From Microvirga zambiensis WSM3693 (GTDB lineage Bacteria; Pseudomonadota; Alphaproteobacteria; Rhizobiales; Beijerinckiaceae), in NCBI RefSeq assembly GCF_016735695.1, contig NZ_JAERQD010000044.1:1-54704 (forward strand): a DNA stretch of 54,704 nucleotides, in the 5' to 3' direction. The notes beneath the pieces were generated by a model, which was given only the letters and a program-made list of their open reading frames with translations, was not told the origin of the DNA and ran no database searches. Shown piece by piece: positions 1-9,332 of this stretch (positions are counted from its first letter, which is position 1; each line of letters begins with the position of its first letter). Made by a program: the position numbers and the translations under genes.

Positions 1-27
1 AAGGGTGGACGGGATTAAATCGGAAGC

Positions 28-1026
28 GTGGACGACTTCAAGTCGGTACACATGGACGGATTGCGTCGGTATCCGCACAAGAGCTCCCTTACGGACGGTG
101 ACTGGACTGCTTCGACCTTCAAGAATCGCGTTGTGCAGATCCCATTCCAACGCACCATGACGGGTCTCGGGGTGAGGAAGAGCTGGCTTGAGAAAGTCGG
201 CGAACAGCCCCCTAAGACGTGGGACGACGTCATTCGCATTGGCAAGAAGTTCCAGGAGCAAGACCCAGACGGGAACGGCAGGAAAGATACGTTTGGGATT
301 GCCATGCAGGCTGGCGACGCACCTTCCATTACCGGCGGCGGCATCAACCTCCTTGTTTACGGCAACGGCTTGCCACATCCGCTTGTGAATGAGAAAGGCG
401 ATATTGTCATCGACCAACCTGACGTTTCCAAGGCGGTCACGGAATACATAAAGCTCTTCACCGAATACAAACTCGTCTCCCCGGAAACTGTGAACCACAC
501 TTTCACGGACATGTATCAGCTCATCGAAGGAGGGCGCGTAGGCATGTTCCGGGTGGGAAACTGGAATGTTGGAAAGTGGGACAAACAACCTCCTGCTGGT
601 GATTACGTGGTTGTGCCGTATCCAAGCTTCACAAGCACTCCAGGCGCGTTGGTTGTGGGCTCAGTCCGAGGAATGGCTGTTCCCGAGAATGCCAAGAACA
701 AGGAAGCGGCGAAGCAGTTCGTCAAGTTCATTGTCTCAAAGCAGGCCCAGCAGATTTCCCTCAACAATATGGGCGGGGTTGTCAGAAGCGATTTGGACAC
801 AGCGACCGTGACACCCGGCCTAAAGCCGTTCCTTACTGCGGATGTCAAACTGCAGACAGACGACTTCCTGAGCTCAACTTTCCCTTGGTACCTGAAGCTG
901 CAGGAGAATTATTACAAGCACCTCATTGAGGCGATCAACAATCCACCAAAGGACCTGAACGCCTGGGTCAAGGCGACAGCCGACAAACTCCGCGAGGAAC
1001 AGGCCAGCTTAAAGAGCAAGGGATGA
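28..1026 (+). CDS. Carbohydrate ABC transporter substrate-binding protein (family 1), 5'-incomplete
   Basis: This is a periplasmic solute-binding protein of a sugar-type ABC importer. The 332 visible residues match the middle and C-terminal parts of family-1 binding proteins, with the PFQRTMTGLGVRKSWLEK and PPKTWDD stretches near residues 40-65 and a GGRVGMFRVGNWNVG stretch near residues 165-185. Family members usually have about 430 residues, so about 100 N-terminal residues, including the signal peptide, are missing. The first usable codon is GTG at 28, and an in-frame TAA lies at 16-18, so either a frameshift lies just upstream or the gene is broken there. It overlaps the long form of the downstream permease by 4 nt, as in an operon. 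Confidence 0.8.
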   Translation: MDDFKSVHMDGLRRYPHKSSLTDGDWTASTFKNRVVQIPFQRTMTGLGVRKSWLEKVGEQPPKTWDDVIRIGKKFQEQDPDGNGRKDTFGIAMQAGDAPSITGGGINLLVYGNGLPHPLVNEKGDIVIDQPDVSKAVTEYIKLFTEYKLVSPETVNHTFTDMYQLIEGGRVGMFRVGNWNVGKWDKQPPAGDYVVVPYPSFTSTPGALVVGSVRGMAVPENAKNKEAAKQFVKFIVSKQAQQISLNNMGGVVRSDLDTATVTPGLKPFLTADVKLQTDDFLSSTFPWYLKLQENYYKHLIEAINNPPKDLNAWVKATADKLREEQASLKSKG

Positions 1027-1121
1027 GGGTAGGGCGGCCGTGCCCGCCCTTTACTCGCGATTTTTTGTGCGGTGATCTTGCGGCGAGGCCAATCCTCGTC
1101 GCAGTAATTTCAGGGACCCTT

Positions 1122-2054
1122 ATGTCCTCTTCGGCCACAATCAACCGTTCCTCGGCCTTCTCGTCGCCCCGAGTTGGCCAGAGGAACTGGGAATACGCGA
1201 CGCTCTACATCTTCCTGGCACCGTTCGCCGTGCTTACAGCGCTTTTCGGCATATGGCCGATTGCCGAGAGCATACGCGTCGCTTTTACCGATTCCTATAC
1301 GGCTTTAAGCGACAGCCCGGTCTACGTCGGGCTCGACAACTTTCGCGCTGTACTCGCCGAACCAGCGTTCCACTCTTCGCTGTGGCGCACTCTGGTTTAC
1401 ACATTTCTGTCTGTAATCCTGAACGTCTCCATGGCGATCGGACTTGCGATCCTGCTGGCGCACCCAAGGCTGTCTCGCGGTCGTACCTTTTTCAAACTGG
1501 CGATATTTCTGCCAGTCATCACGCCGGATGTTGCAAGCTTCATTGTCTGGAAGTGGATGTTCAACCAGAACTTTGGTGTGGTAAACCAAGCTCTTCTCGG
1601 GTTAGGGCTCCCGCCCTTCGCTGGAGTTACGCAGCCTGGAAGCGCATTTGTCACTCTCGTTCTCGTGGAGGCATGGCACCATGTGGGACTCTATACCCTA
1701 ATTTTTCTGACCAACCTGCAGCTCCTCGACAAATCGCTTGACGAGAGCGCTCAAATTGACGGCGCAGATCGCTGGCAGCGTTTCATCCATGTGACATTGC
1801 CCCAACTCCGGCCCGCCATTACGATTAACACCGTCTACGCACTCATCGAATTTCTGAAGACATTTACAGTCATCTTCGTAATTACGAAGGGCGGCCCCAA
1901 TTTCTCAACAAATTTCGTTTCCTACTATGCTTACTCTAAATTTAACAGTGCGCAGTATGGTGAAGCGACCGCAATTGCGACAATTCTCTTTGTAATTGTC
2001 TTCGCGGTCGTCGCCGCATCTTACTGGTATATGGAAAAGGGTGATCAGAGATGA
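1122..2054 (+). CDS. Sugar ABC transporter permease (MalF-like)
   Basis: Inner-membrane permease subunit of a carbohydrate ABC importer. It has several hydrophobic segments and the typical EAA-type loop ESAQIDGADRWQRFIHVTLPQL that contacts the ATPase. The reading frame is open from 1023, but I prefer the ATG at 1122, which has an AGGGA ribosome-binding site a few bases upstream; the 33 extra residues of the long form are not membrane-like. It lies between the binding protein and a second permease and overlaps the latter by 4 nt. No cognate ATPase gene is in the window. Confidence 0.88.
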   Translation: MSSSATINRSSAFSSPRVGQRNWEYATLYIFLAPFAVLTALFGIWPIAESIRVAFTDSYTALSDSPVYVGLDNFRAVLAEPAFHSSLWRTLVYTFLSVILNVSMAIGLAILLAHPRLSRGRTFFKLAIFLPVITPDVASFIVWKWMFNQNFGVVNQALLGLGLPPFAGVTQPGSAFVTLVLVEAWHHVGLYTLIFLTNLQLLDKSLDESAQIDGADRWQRFIHVTLPQLRPAITINTVYALIEFLKTFTVIFVITKGGPNFSTNFVSYYAYSKFNSAQYGEATAIATILFVIVFAVVAASYWYMEKGDQR

Positions 2055-2923
2055 GCGACGGTGCCGTAACGGATCAAGCCAGACGTTCGGCCGTCCGGGC
2101 GACCTTGGAATCCACCGTGCTCTACACAGTCGCGACCGCTATCGCGCTCATGTTTGTTTACCCGTTCTATTGGATGCTTGTTAGCGCTTTCCGAAGTCAG
2201 GAGGCGATCCTCTCAGCCCCGCTGCGCCTCATTCCAGAACATCTCGACCTGACCGCATTCCAGACGATCGCATCCATCGGCGGGACGCCCTTATCGAGCT
2301 TTGCGTTCAATTCAGTCGTGATTACCGTACTTGCGACGGCCATCGGCGTATGTGCGACAGGGCTAGGAGCTTATGCCCTATACCGGAACCCGCGGCTCCC
2401 TCTCTTCACGAGCGTCAGATACAGCTTCCTGCTCACGATCATGTACCCCCACATGCTGCTGGTCATACCGCTGTACTTTGTTAGCTACAAACTAAACCTA
2501 CTCGGCAGCACCCTCGGGATCATCCTCGTCATGAGCCTCGTGCCGCTCATTTTCTTCATATTTGTGCAGTTCTTCCGTTCAGTGCCGCAGGAGATGATCG
2601 AAGCAGCCCGTATCGACGGCGCCTCGGAATGGCAAATCTTGACGCTTATTATTGTGCCGATCGCTAAGCCGGTGATTTTGACCGCAACGCTTGTCGCATT
2701 CCTCCTGAATTGGAAGCAATGGTTCCCGGTGATGGTCCTTTCGACCGGACCCGAAACTTACACCCTGCCGGTTGCCTTGATCTCACTCAATACAGAGTAC
2801 GGGATCAACTTTCAGGCGACCATGGCCTTATCAACCCTTACAGTCGTGCCTGTGGTGATTGTCTTTGTTTTAACGCAACAACGGGTGATGGGGAGTTTCA
2901 TGGCTGGGGCGGTAAAGGGCTAA
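2051..2923 (+). CDS. Sugar ABC transporter permease (MalG-like)
   Basis: Second inner-membrane permease of the sugar importer, 290 residues, a normal length. It has about six hydrophobic segments and an EAA loop (IEAARIDGASEWQILTLIIVPIAKP). Its ATG overlaps the TGA of the upstream permease (ATGA), indicating translational coupling. It ends 10 bp before the convergent LacI-type regulator gene, so the importer and regulator probably form one sugar-responsive unit. The substrate cannot be read from the sequence. Confidence 0.9.
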   Translation: MSDGAVTDQARRSAVRATLESTVLYTVATAIALMFVYPFYWMLVSAFRSQEAILSAPLRLIPEHLDLTAFQTIASIGGTPLSSFAFNSVVITVLATAIGVCATGLGAYALYRNPRLPLFTSVRYSFLLTIMYPHMLLVIPLYFVSYKLNLLGSTLGIILVMSLVPLIFFIFVQFFRSVPQEMIEAARIDGASEWQILTLIIVPIAKPVILTATLVAFLLNWKQWFPVMVLSTGPETYTLPVALISLNTEYGINFQATMALSTLTVVPVVIVFVLTQQRVMGSFMAGAVKG

Positions 2924-2933
2924 ACCTTTTCCT

Positions 2934-4049
2934 TCATTGACTAGCGGAGCGAACCGTCCCGCCTGCCACTGGGACTACCGACACATCGACGTGCAGGGTA
3001 GCGAGGCTAGGATTCGCTAAACGTCGGTTCATCAACTCAACACCCTGACGACCGATGGCCTCACGCTCGACTCGCATTGTCGACAGACGCGGGGACATCA
3101 TAGAAGCAAATGGTAGATCGTCGAAGCCTAGAACTGAGACGTCGTCAGGAACCCTTAGGCCGCGGCCCTGGAGTGCCTGAATGACACCGATCGCGTAGAG
3201 ATCATTCATGCAGAAGACACCCGTCCAGGCTTGCCGGCCTGTGACAAGGCGATCAACTGCCTTCTCCGCCTCTTCACGTGTTGGTGCTGCCAACTCGCAG
3301 ACCTCGATCGTTGCACCTGAGGTTTCAGTGACAGCCGCACAGAAGCCACGAAGCCGCTGTTGTGTTGTCCCGCGCAACTTCGAGGTAACGTAGAGCAGGG
3401 AGCGATGACCTGCATCCAAGAGGATCTTGGCGGCTTGGTATGCGCCAAAAAAGTTGGACGGGGCGACTGAGTCGAAGCGCATCAACGGATCTACGCCGTT
3501 CACGAGTACCGTCGGTATTCGTTCTGAGACTAAGGCATTACGAACATCCTCCGGTGGGTCGAGACCGACAAAGAACATTCCAGCTGCGCTCGGGTCGACC
3601 TGGCCGCGGAAAAGCTTCAGAACGAGTGCTCTCTCCTCGATGAGACGTACATCGATATCCATCGAAGAACGCCGTGCCTCGAGGAGCATGCCATCAAGTA
3701 CGCCGTCGTAGAAGCTCGCAAGACCGCCTGTAACACGATCGAGCGTAACTAACGCCACTGCCTTCCGACTAGCGACTTTCAAACTACGGGCTTTCGATCC
3801 ACGAGGCTGATAGCCAACCTCATTCGCCAGCTTCTGAATCTGACGCCGAAGATCCTCGCCAATCCCAGGAGAGTCGGACAGCGCGCGCGATACTGTGCTG
3901 ACGGAAACGCCCAGTTTGCGTGCCAGTTCGAGCTGATTCTTACGTGGTTTCAAAGCGATACCTATGCGCCTCCAGCTGCAAGTGTTATTTCGCAATTTGC
4001 GCAAAGATGTCAAAGGGACATTGCGCCGTTCGTGAAGAACATTGTGCAC
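2934..4049 (-). CDS. LacI family transcriptional regulator
   Basis: DNA-binding repressor of the LacI/GalR family. The N-terminal helix-turn-helix is clear (NQLELARKLGVSVSTVSRAL, residues 39-57 of the longest frame) and is followed by a periplasmic-binding-protein-like effector domain (residues about 90-365; DDVSVLGFDDLPFASMMSPRLS is typical). The start is uncertain: the 371-residue form carries about 35 residues before the HTH, more than usual, and a TTG codon just before KPRKNQ is an alternative. It is convergent with the sugar permeases and is a likely local regulator of that importer; its operator would lie outside the window. Confidence 0.88.
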   Translation of the reverse strand: MHNVLHERRNVPLTSLRKLRNNTCSWRRIGIALKPRKNQLELARKLGVSVSTVSRALSDSPGIGEDLRRQIQKLANEVGYQPRGSKARSLKVASRKAVALVTLDRVTGGLASFYDGVLDGMLLEARRSSMDIDVRLIEERALVLKLFRGQVDPSAAGMFFVGLDPPEDVRNALVSERIPTVLVNGVDPLMRFDSVAPSNFFGAYQAAKILLDAGHRSLLYVTSKLRGTTQQRLRGFCAAVTETSGATIEVCELAAPTREEAEKAVDRLVTGRQAWTGVFCMNDLYAIGVIQALQGRGLRVPDDVSVLGFDDLPFASMMSPRLSTMRVEREAIGRQGVELMNRRLANPSLATLHVDVSVVPVAGGTVRSASQ

Positions 4050-4512
4050 TCAGTCGAATTATGACCTTATAACGTGAAATATTGTAAGCGTGCTTATAGC
4101 CATGGCTGAAATCGCTTTAGTCTCCAACGGCACATCTGCTGTTCATGACGGGCTGTGGTTGGGCTTCGCCGTTGGGGCGGGCAACGTGGCCTTCAAGGGA
4201 CGGATGAGCGTCACTCATGAGAAGGCTTCCAGCCGGCAAAGCCACAGACTGGATTCGGGCGCTAAATGAGCGAGAAGGGAGCCTATCTCAGCCCTGTAGC
4301 GACAAGCCTAGGGACTTCTTGTCAAAATCTTTGTTACCGGTCTATTTGCTGTAAGCGCAAAGTTAGAATGTCCCACCGTGGCAAACAAGGAATGTTACAC
4401 TCCCAGCGTCGCAACGGTGTTGGAGAACACTGCCAAGTGGAACATAAAGGTCGCACCGAGCCCAGAGAGGCGCGGCGATTGCAAACCGCGCGCGCTCTAT
4501 AGTCGTTCCGGT
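4050..4512. other. Intergenic region, no gene recognised
   Basis: About 460 bp between the divergent-looking 5' end of the LacI-type gene and the 3' end of htpG. The only open frames are short and resemble no family I know. I see no clear LacI-type palindrome, RNA gene or insertion-sequence end. Confidence 0.4.
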
Positions 4513-6408
4513 CTAGTCCTTGGAAACGCTTCGGTGCATGACCCGTGCTAGCCGTTGCGAAAATGCCTTCGCATCAGCCGGCAGTTCGCCGTCCAGGATC
4601 CGGGCCTCGTCAAGCAGGAGATGCGCAGCGTCTTCACGCAGTGTCTGTTCGGCATCTCCGAGAGCCGCCAAGGCGACAACGAGGTCATGGCGCGGATTGA
4701 TCTCTAGGACTGGCTTTGCTGCCGATCCCAGTTGTCCTGCCCGTGCCAGGAGCCGTTCCAGCTGCCGGTCCATGCCGGTCTCAGGCGCCACGAGACAGAC
4801 GGCGCTTTCCGTCAGACGCTCGGAAACGCGGACATCGGCGACGGCATCACCGAGGGTTGCCTTCACGGCTTGAATGAAGCGCGTGACCGCCTCCGTTGCC
4901 GGCGCATCCGCATTGTCCTTGCCATCAACCAACGGGATGAGCGCCAGATCCGCGCCGCCCTGGGTGATGGACTTGAACGGCTTGCCCTCGTAATCGACGC
5001 CAGCCGTGACCCAGAAACTGTCGACAGCATCCGGAAGCAGAAGGACTTCAATGCCACGCGCCCGGAAGCCTTCGAGCTGAGGAGAGGCCTCAAGACGCGC
5101 AAGATCCGTCCCGGTCGCATAATAGATGGCCGTCTGGTTCTCCTTGAGGGAGCCGACATAGTCCTTGAGCGAGCGCCATCCACTGCCGGAAGCCGTCGTC
5201 CTGAACCGCGCCAGTCCCAGCAACATCGAGCGCCGCTCGAAGTCCTCATAGAGCCCTTCCTTCAGCACCGGGCCGAAGGTTTCCCACACCTTGGTGTAAG
5301 CCTCCGCATCGTTCTGCGCGAGCTTATCAAGTTCGCTGAGCACGCGGCTGGTCACGCCCTTCTTGATGGCAGCCAGAAGCGGGCTCTCCTGGATCATCTC
5401 GCGCGAGACATTGAGCGGCAGATCGGCCGAGTCGATGAGCCCGCGCACGAAGCGCAGGTAACGCGGCAGGATCTCAGCCTCGTCGGTGATGAAGACCCGC
5501 TTCACATACAGCTTCATCCGCCCGTGGCGGTCGGGGTCGAACAGGTCGAAGGGCGTGGAGCCCGGCACGAAAGCCAGAGCAGTGTATTCGTGGCGGCCCT
5601 CGGCCCGGAAATGCACCGTCAATGCCGGCTCGTCGAACTGACCGGCCACGCTGCGGTAGAAGTCGGTGTAGTCCTCCGGCGTGATCTCGGAGCGCGGCTT
5701 GACCCAGAGAGCGGCGCCATCAGCGACCTCCTGCGGCTCCGCCCCGGGCTTCTCGACGAGAAAGATCGGCACCGGAACATGGCCCGACTGTTCCTTGACG
5801 ATGCGCTCGAGCCGATAGCGCTCGGTGTAGGACGTGGCATCCTCCATCAGGTGGAGGATCACCCGGGTGCCGCGGGTCGGGGCGTCATCGAGGGTTGCGG
5901 GCGTGACCGTGTAGGAGCCCTTGCCATCGGACGACCACACCGTGGCCTCCTCGCTGCCTGCTCGGCGTGAGACAACGTCGACCCGATCGGCCACCATGAA
6001 GGCCGAGTAGAAGCCGACGCCGAACTGGCCGATGAGCTGAGCCCCCTCGCTACCCTGGGCGGCCTGGATCCGCTCCATGAAGGCCTTGGTGCCCGACCGC
6101 GCGATGGTGCCGAGCGCCTCGATCATCTCGTCCCGGCTCAGGCCGATGCCATTGTCCTCGACCGTCAGGCGGCGGTCATCGGTATCGATCAGCAGCGTGA
6201 TCCGCGCCTTGGGATCATCGCCGAGCAGGGCGGGGTGGGAGATCGCCTCGTAGCGCAGCTTCTCGCAGGCATCGGCCGCATTCGAGATCAGTTCGCGCAA
6301 GAAGACGTCCTTGTCGGAATAGACCGAGTGCACCATCAGGTGCAGCAGCTTGGCGACGTCGGCCTCGAAGGTGTGGTTCTCAGCGGCGGTGGTGTCAGAA
6401 GTCGTCAT
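4513..6408 (-). CDS. htpG: Molecular chaperone HtpG (Hsp90 family)
   Basis: Cytosolic ATP-dependent chaperone, 631 residues, normal for bacterial HtpG. The N-terminal GHKL ATPase domain shows RELISNAADA (near residues 39-48), DNGIGLSRDEM and GQFGVGFYSAFMV; the middle domain has the RVFITDEAEILPRYLRFVRGLIDSADLPLNVSRE region; the C-terminal dimerisation domain is complete. The start ATG at 6408 follows weak ribosome-binding sequence, and a heat-shock-type promoter lies about 40-65 bp upstream. The gene appears intact and stands alone. Confidence 0.97.
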   Translation of the reverse strand: MTTSDTTAAENHTFEADVAKLLHLMVHSVYSDKDVFLRELISNAADACEKLRYEAISHPALLGDDPKARITLLIDTDDRRLTVEDNGIGLSRDEMIEALGTIARSGTKAFMERIQAAQGSEGAQLIGQFGVGFYSAFMVADRVDVVSRRAGSEEATVWSSDGKGSYTVTPATLDDAPTRGTRVILHLMEDATSYTERYRLERIVKEQSGHVPVPIFLVEKPGAEPQEVADGAALWVKPRSEITPEDYTDFYRSVAGQFDEPALTVHFRAEGRHEYTALAFVPGSTPFDLFDPDRHGRMKLYVKRVFITDEAEILPRYLRFVRGLIDSADLPLNVSREMIQESPLLAAIKKGVTSRVLSELDKLAQNDAEAYTKVWETFGPVLKEGLYEDFERRSMLLGLARFRTTASGSGWRSLKDYVGSLKENQTAIYYATGTDLARLEASPQLEGFRARGIEVLLLPDAVDSFWVTAGVDYEGKPFKSITQGGADLALIPLVDGKDNADAPATEAVTRFIQAVKATLGDAVADVRVSERLTESAVCLVAPETGMDRQLERLLARAGQLGSAAKPVLEINPRHDLVVALAALGDAEQTLREDAAHLLLDEARILDGELPADAKAFSQRLARVMHRSVSKD

Positions 6409-6444
6409 GGCGTGAGATGAACCTTGTTGCTCCGGCGGGCGATG

Positions 6445-6473
6445 AGATGGCCGTAAATGGCTAAGATTTCAAG
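6445..6473 (-). promoter_or_regulatory. Putative sigma-32 (RpoH) promoter of htpG
   Basis: Read on the minus strand there is CTTGAAA, a 14-bp spacer, then GGCCATCT. This fits the known heat-shock promoter pattern (CTTGAAA ... CCCCATNT) at 6 of 8 positions in the -10 block. It lies at a suitable distance upstream of the htpG ATG. Confidence 0.6.
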
Positions 6474-6526
6474 GCTCGGGTCAGCTCCAGAGGATGTCCT
6501 CATCCGGGAGAGAAGGCTGCCGTCGA

Positions 6527-7525
6527 CTAACGTGCCGACCGGAACCGCTCGAAGGCAGTGACCTTCTGGGTGTAGGGCTCGACCTCGCGCCGGTAAATCT
6601 CGCGCCGGAGAAAGGCGAGCTCGACTTCGCCGGTCTCCTCGTCAACCTCCACCCACCACGCTTTCGGCCGGCCGTCGGTTCCATCGTTCCAGCGGTATCC
6701 TCGCGCCTTCAGCTTATCCTTCATGTCAAACGGGCTGCCCTCGGCCCAGATGCGCACGAGCGCCTTCCGCGCCGCGGCGAGCAGATGTCCGAAGGGAAGC
6801 CCGGCTCCGGAGGGCAGGGGCGCTGCGAGCACCTCGAGCAGGGCATGGCAGTCCTCGACGGCCCGGTGGCCCTGGTGGAACCAGCCGCACCGGCTCACAA
6901 GGTACCCGAGTTTCGATCCCTCAAACCCAAGCCCGTTCCAGGCGATCTCGGAATGCGAGCAGGCCCAGGCCTTGACCTGAAAGCCCTTCGACAGGCGCTC
7001 ACAGAAGGGGCGGTCGAAGCGCGCATTGTGCGCGATGACGAGATCTGCCGGTGTGATGAAGCGCTCGACCGCCTCAAGGTCGAGCACCTGGCCGGCAACC
7101 ATGTCGGGCGAGATTCCCGTTAGGCGAGTGATCTCCGGGCTGATCGGCACGCTCGGCTCGCGCAGACCATTGAACGTGCCGATCACATCACCGATCCGCC
7201 CTTCCTCATCGTACAGAAAGGCGACCATGCCAAGTTCGATGACCTCGTCCCGGGTGTGATCGAGGCCCGTGGTTTCAGTGTCCAGGATGACGGCGATCTT
7301 CTCGCCGTCACAAGGCGCACGCGAAACCACGACGGGCCGGGGCTGCAATCGGCGGAGAACACGATAGTCGCCGGTGGCCTCCAGCATCCGGGCAGCAGCC
7401 TCATGATCAGGAGCTTCGAAGGATTCGCTGCGTGGCTTGGCCTTGACGATGATATCGTCCGTGGGCCTTCGGATCGGGCCAGGCGGTGCGTCGTAGTCCA
7501 AGAAAAGATCGGCTTGGCCTCGCAT
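6527..7525 (-). CDS. 3'-5' exonuclease, DnaQ-like DEDDh family
   Basis: Predicted 3'-5' exonuclease. After a roughly 85-residue N-terminal extension, an RNase-T/DnaQ-type domain begins with the ExoI motif (AVILDTETTGLDHTRDEVIELG), continues with LVIAHNARFDRPFC (ExoII) and ends with the ExoIII block GHRAVEDCHALLEVL, which supplies the DEDDh catalytic residues. The C-terminal 100 residues (KARGYRWNDGTDGRPKAWWVEV) form a second conserved block of unknown role. I place the start at the ATG before RGQADLF, because the paralogue at 29899 starts at the same point; the frame is open to 7558. It is monocistronic. Confidence 0.9.
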   Translation of the reverse strand: MRGQADLFLDYDAPPGPIRRPTDDIIVKAKPRSESFEAPDHEAAARMLEATGDYRVLRRLQPRPVVVSRAPCDGEKIAVILDTETTGLDHTRDEVIELGMVAFLYDEEGRIGDVIGTFNGLREPSVPISPEITRLTGISPDMVAGQVLDLEAVERFITPADLVIAHNARFDRPFCERLSKGFQVKAWACSHSEIAWNGLGFEGSKLGYLVSRCGWFHQGHRAVEDCHALLEVLAAPLPSGAGLPFGHLLAAARKALVRIWAEGSPFDMKDKLKARGYRWNDGTDGRPKAWWVEVDEETGEVELAFLRREIYRREVEPYTQKVTAFERFRSAR

Positions 7526-7798
7526 GCCCGTACCTTCAACCTGTGGTAACAGGCTCATGCGTGAGCCTGGCGGGGCAGATTAGAAGGTGCGGGTCGCCAG
7601 ATCGTTAATGCACAAGGGCATGCAAGGGCATGAAGGAGTTAGTAAAACCTGGAGTGGGAGGTCTGGGCTCCATTCGTGCGGGCCCATCAGGTAGCGGTTG
7701 AAATGGGAGCACCTTGAAACTGGTCCGAGATTACGATGACTCTTGTTTTCCCGGAAGCCCAATACGATTTCCCGTGGTCCTGACGATGAATCGGATCC

Positions 7799-9277
7799 AT
7801 GACCCTTCATTTCCCCTTCGACAATACCTACGCACGCTTGCCCGACAGCTTCTACGCGCGTGTAGAACCGACATCTGTGACGGCTCCGAGGCTCATCCGA
7901 CTGAACCGGGATCTCGCCTTACAGCTCCGCCTCGACCCAGATCTCCTCTCCAGTCCTGATGGGGTTGAGCTTCTGTCCGGCAACTGGGTTCCGGATACGG
8001 CGGAGCCTATCGCCATGGCCTATGCCGGGCACCAGTTCGGGCAATTCGTACCGCAGCTCGGTGACGGCCGGGCCATTCTTCTCGGCGAAGTCGTTGATCG
8101 AGATGGCGTCCGCCGGGACATCCAGCTCAAAGGTTCAGGTCCGACACCGTTCTCGCGCCGCGGTGATGGGCGTGCGGCGTTGGGGCCTGTTCTGCGCGAA
8201 TACCTCCTCAGTGAAGCGATGGCGGCGCTTGGGCTGCCGACAACGCGGGCGCTCGCCGCAGTGTTGACCGGCGAGACGGTTGTCCGCGAGACGCTGCTTC
8301 CCGGGGCAGTTCTCACCCGGGTGGCTTCGGGTCATATACGGGTCGGCACATTCCAGTTCTTCGCAGCCCGGCAGGATGTGAAGGGGCTGCGCCTCCTCGC
8401 GGATTACGTCATCGGCCGGCACTACCCACAGGCCGCCGAGAGTGACCGGCCCTATCGCGAACTCCTGGACCAAGTCATTGCGGCCCAGGCAGATCTCATT
8501 GCCCGTTGGCTGCACCTCGGCTTCATCCATGGGGTCATGAACACCGACAACATGTCCATTGCAGGCGAGACAATCGACTATGGCCCGTGCGCTTTCATGG
8601 ACGCCTATGATCCGGCAACGGTCTTCAGCTCCATCGACCAGAACGGCCGCTATGCCTATGGCAACCAACCGCGCATCGGCCTCTGGAACCTGACGCGGTT
8701 GGCCGAGGCGCTTCTGCCGCTCCTGTCCCAGGATGAGGAAAAGGCTGTCGCGGAAGCGAACGAAGCGCTCGAAGCCTTCTCAGGTAAGTTTGAGGCAGCC
8801 TATCACGAAGGGCTCAGGCGCAAGCTCGGGCTGCTGACGGAACGCGAGGGGGACTCGACGCTCGCCGGGGATCTTCTGAAGGCCATGGCCGAGAACCAGG
8901 CGGACTTTACTCTGACTTTCCGGCGGCTGAGCGATGCCGCTGCCGGACCTGAAGCGGACACGGCTGTTCGCAATCTCTTCATCAACCCGCTTGCTTATGA
9001 CGCCTGGGCCACCCGCTGGCGGGAACGGTTGGGTCATGAGCCGCACGATGGCGCAAGTCGCCAAGCTGCGATGCGAGCCGTCAACCCGGCCTATATCCCG
9101 CGCAATCATCGCGTGGAGATAGTGATCCAAGCTGCGGTGGAACGAGACGACTTTGCTCCTTTCGAGGAGCTGCTGATGGTTCTCTCAAAACCCTACGAGG
9201 ACCAGCCGTCGTTTGCACATTATGCTGCCCCCCCGGAGCCAAGCGAGCGCGTCTATCAGACGTTCTGCGGAACGTGA
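7799..9277 (+). CDS. selO: Protein adenylyltransferase SelO (YdiU/UPF0061)
   Basis: SelO is a pseudokinase-fold enzyme that transfers AMP from ATP to Ser, Thr or Tyr residues of target proteins in the redox stress response. The 492 residues match the family length. Diagnostic blocks are AYAGHQFGQFVPQLGDGRAI, IQLKGSGPTPFSRRGDGRAALG, GVMNTDNMSIAGETIDYGPCAFMD and the C-terminal PAYIPRNHRVE. The family's usual C-terminal Cys is present as FCGT at the very end. The start ATG is at 7799. The gene is flanked by opposite-strand genes, so it is transcribed alone. Confidence 0.95.
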   Translation: MTLHFPFDNTYARLPDSFYARVEPTSVTAPRLIRLNRDLALQLRLDPDLLSSPDGVELLSGNWVPDTAEPIAMAYAGHQFGQFVPQLGDGRAILLGEVVDRDGVRRDIQLKGSGPTPFSRRGDGRAALGPVLREYLLSEAMAALGLPTTRALAAVLTGETVVRETLLPGAVLTRVASGHIRVGTFQFFAARQDVKGLRLLADYVIGRHYPQAAESDRPYRELLDQVIAAQADLIARWLHLGFIHGVMNTDNMSIAGETIDYGPCAFMDAYDPATVFSSIDQNGRYAYGNQPRIGLWNLTRLAEALLPLLSQDEEKAVAEANEALEAFSGKFEAAYHEGLRRKLGLLTEREGDSTLAGDLLKAMAENQADFTLTFRRLSDAAAGPEADTAVRNLFINPLAYDAWATRWRERLGHEPHDGASRQAAMRAVNPAYIPRNHRVEIVIQAAVERDDFAPFEELLMVLSKPYEDQPSFAHYAAPPEPSERVYQTFCGT

Positions 9278-9332
9278 GGCGGGACAAGTCCCACCCCCCA
9301 GGCTTGATCATTGGCAGCGTCGGCAGCGCTTA

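Noticed and set aside
4732..5970. 412-codon plus-strand frame inside htpG
   Set aside because: Antisense shadow of a clearly conserved gene; its translation has no family resemblance.
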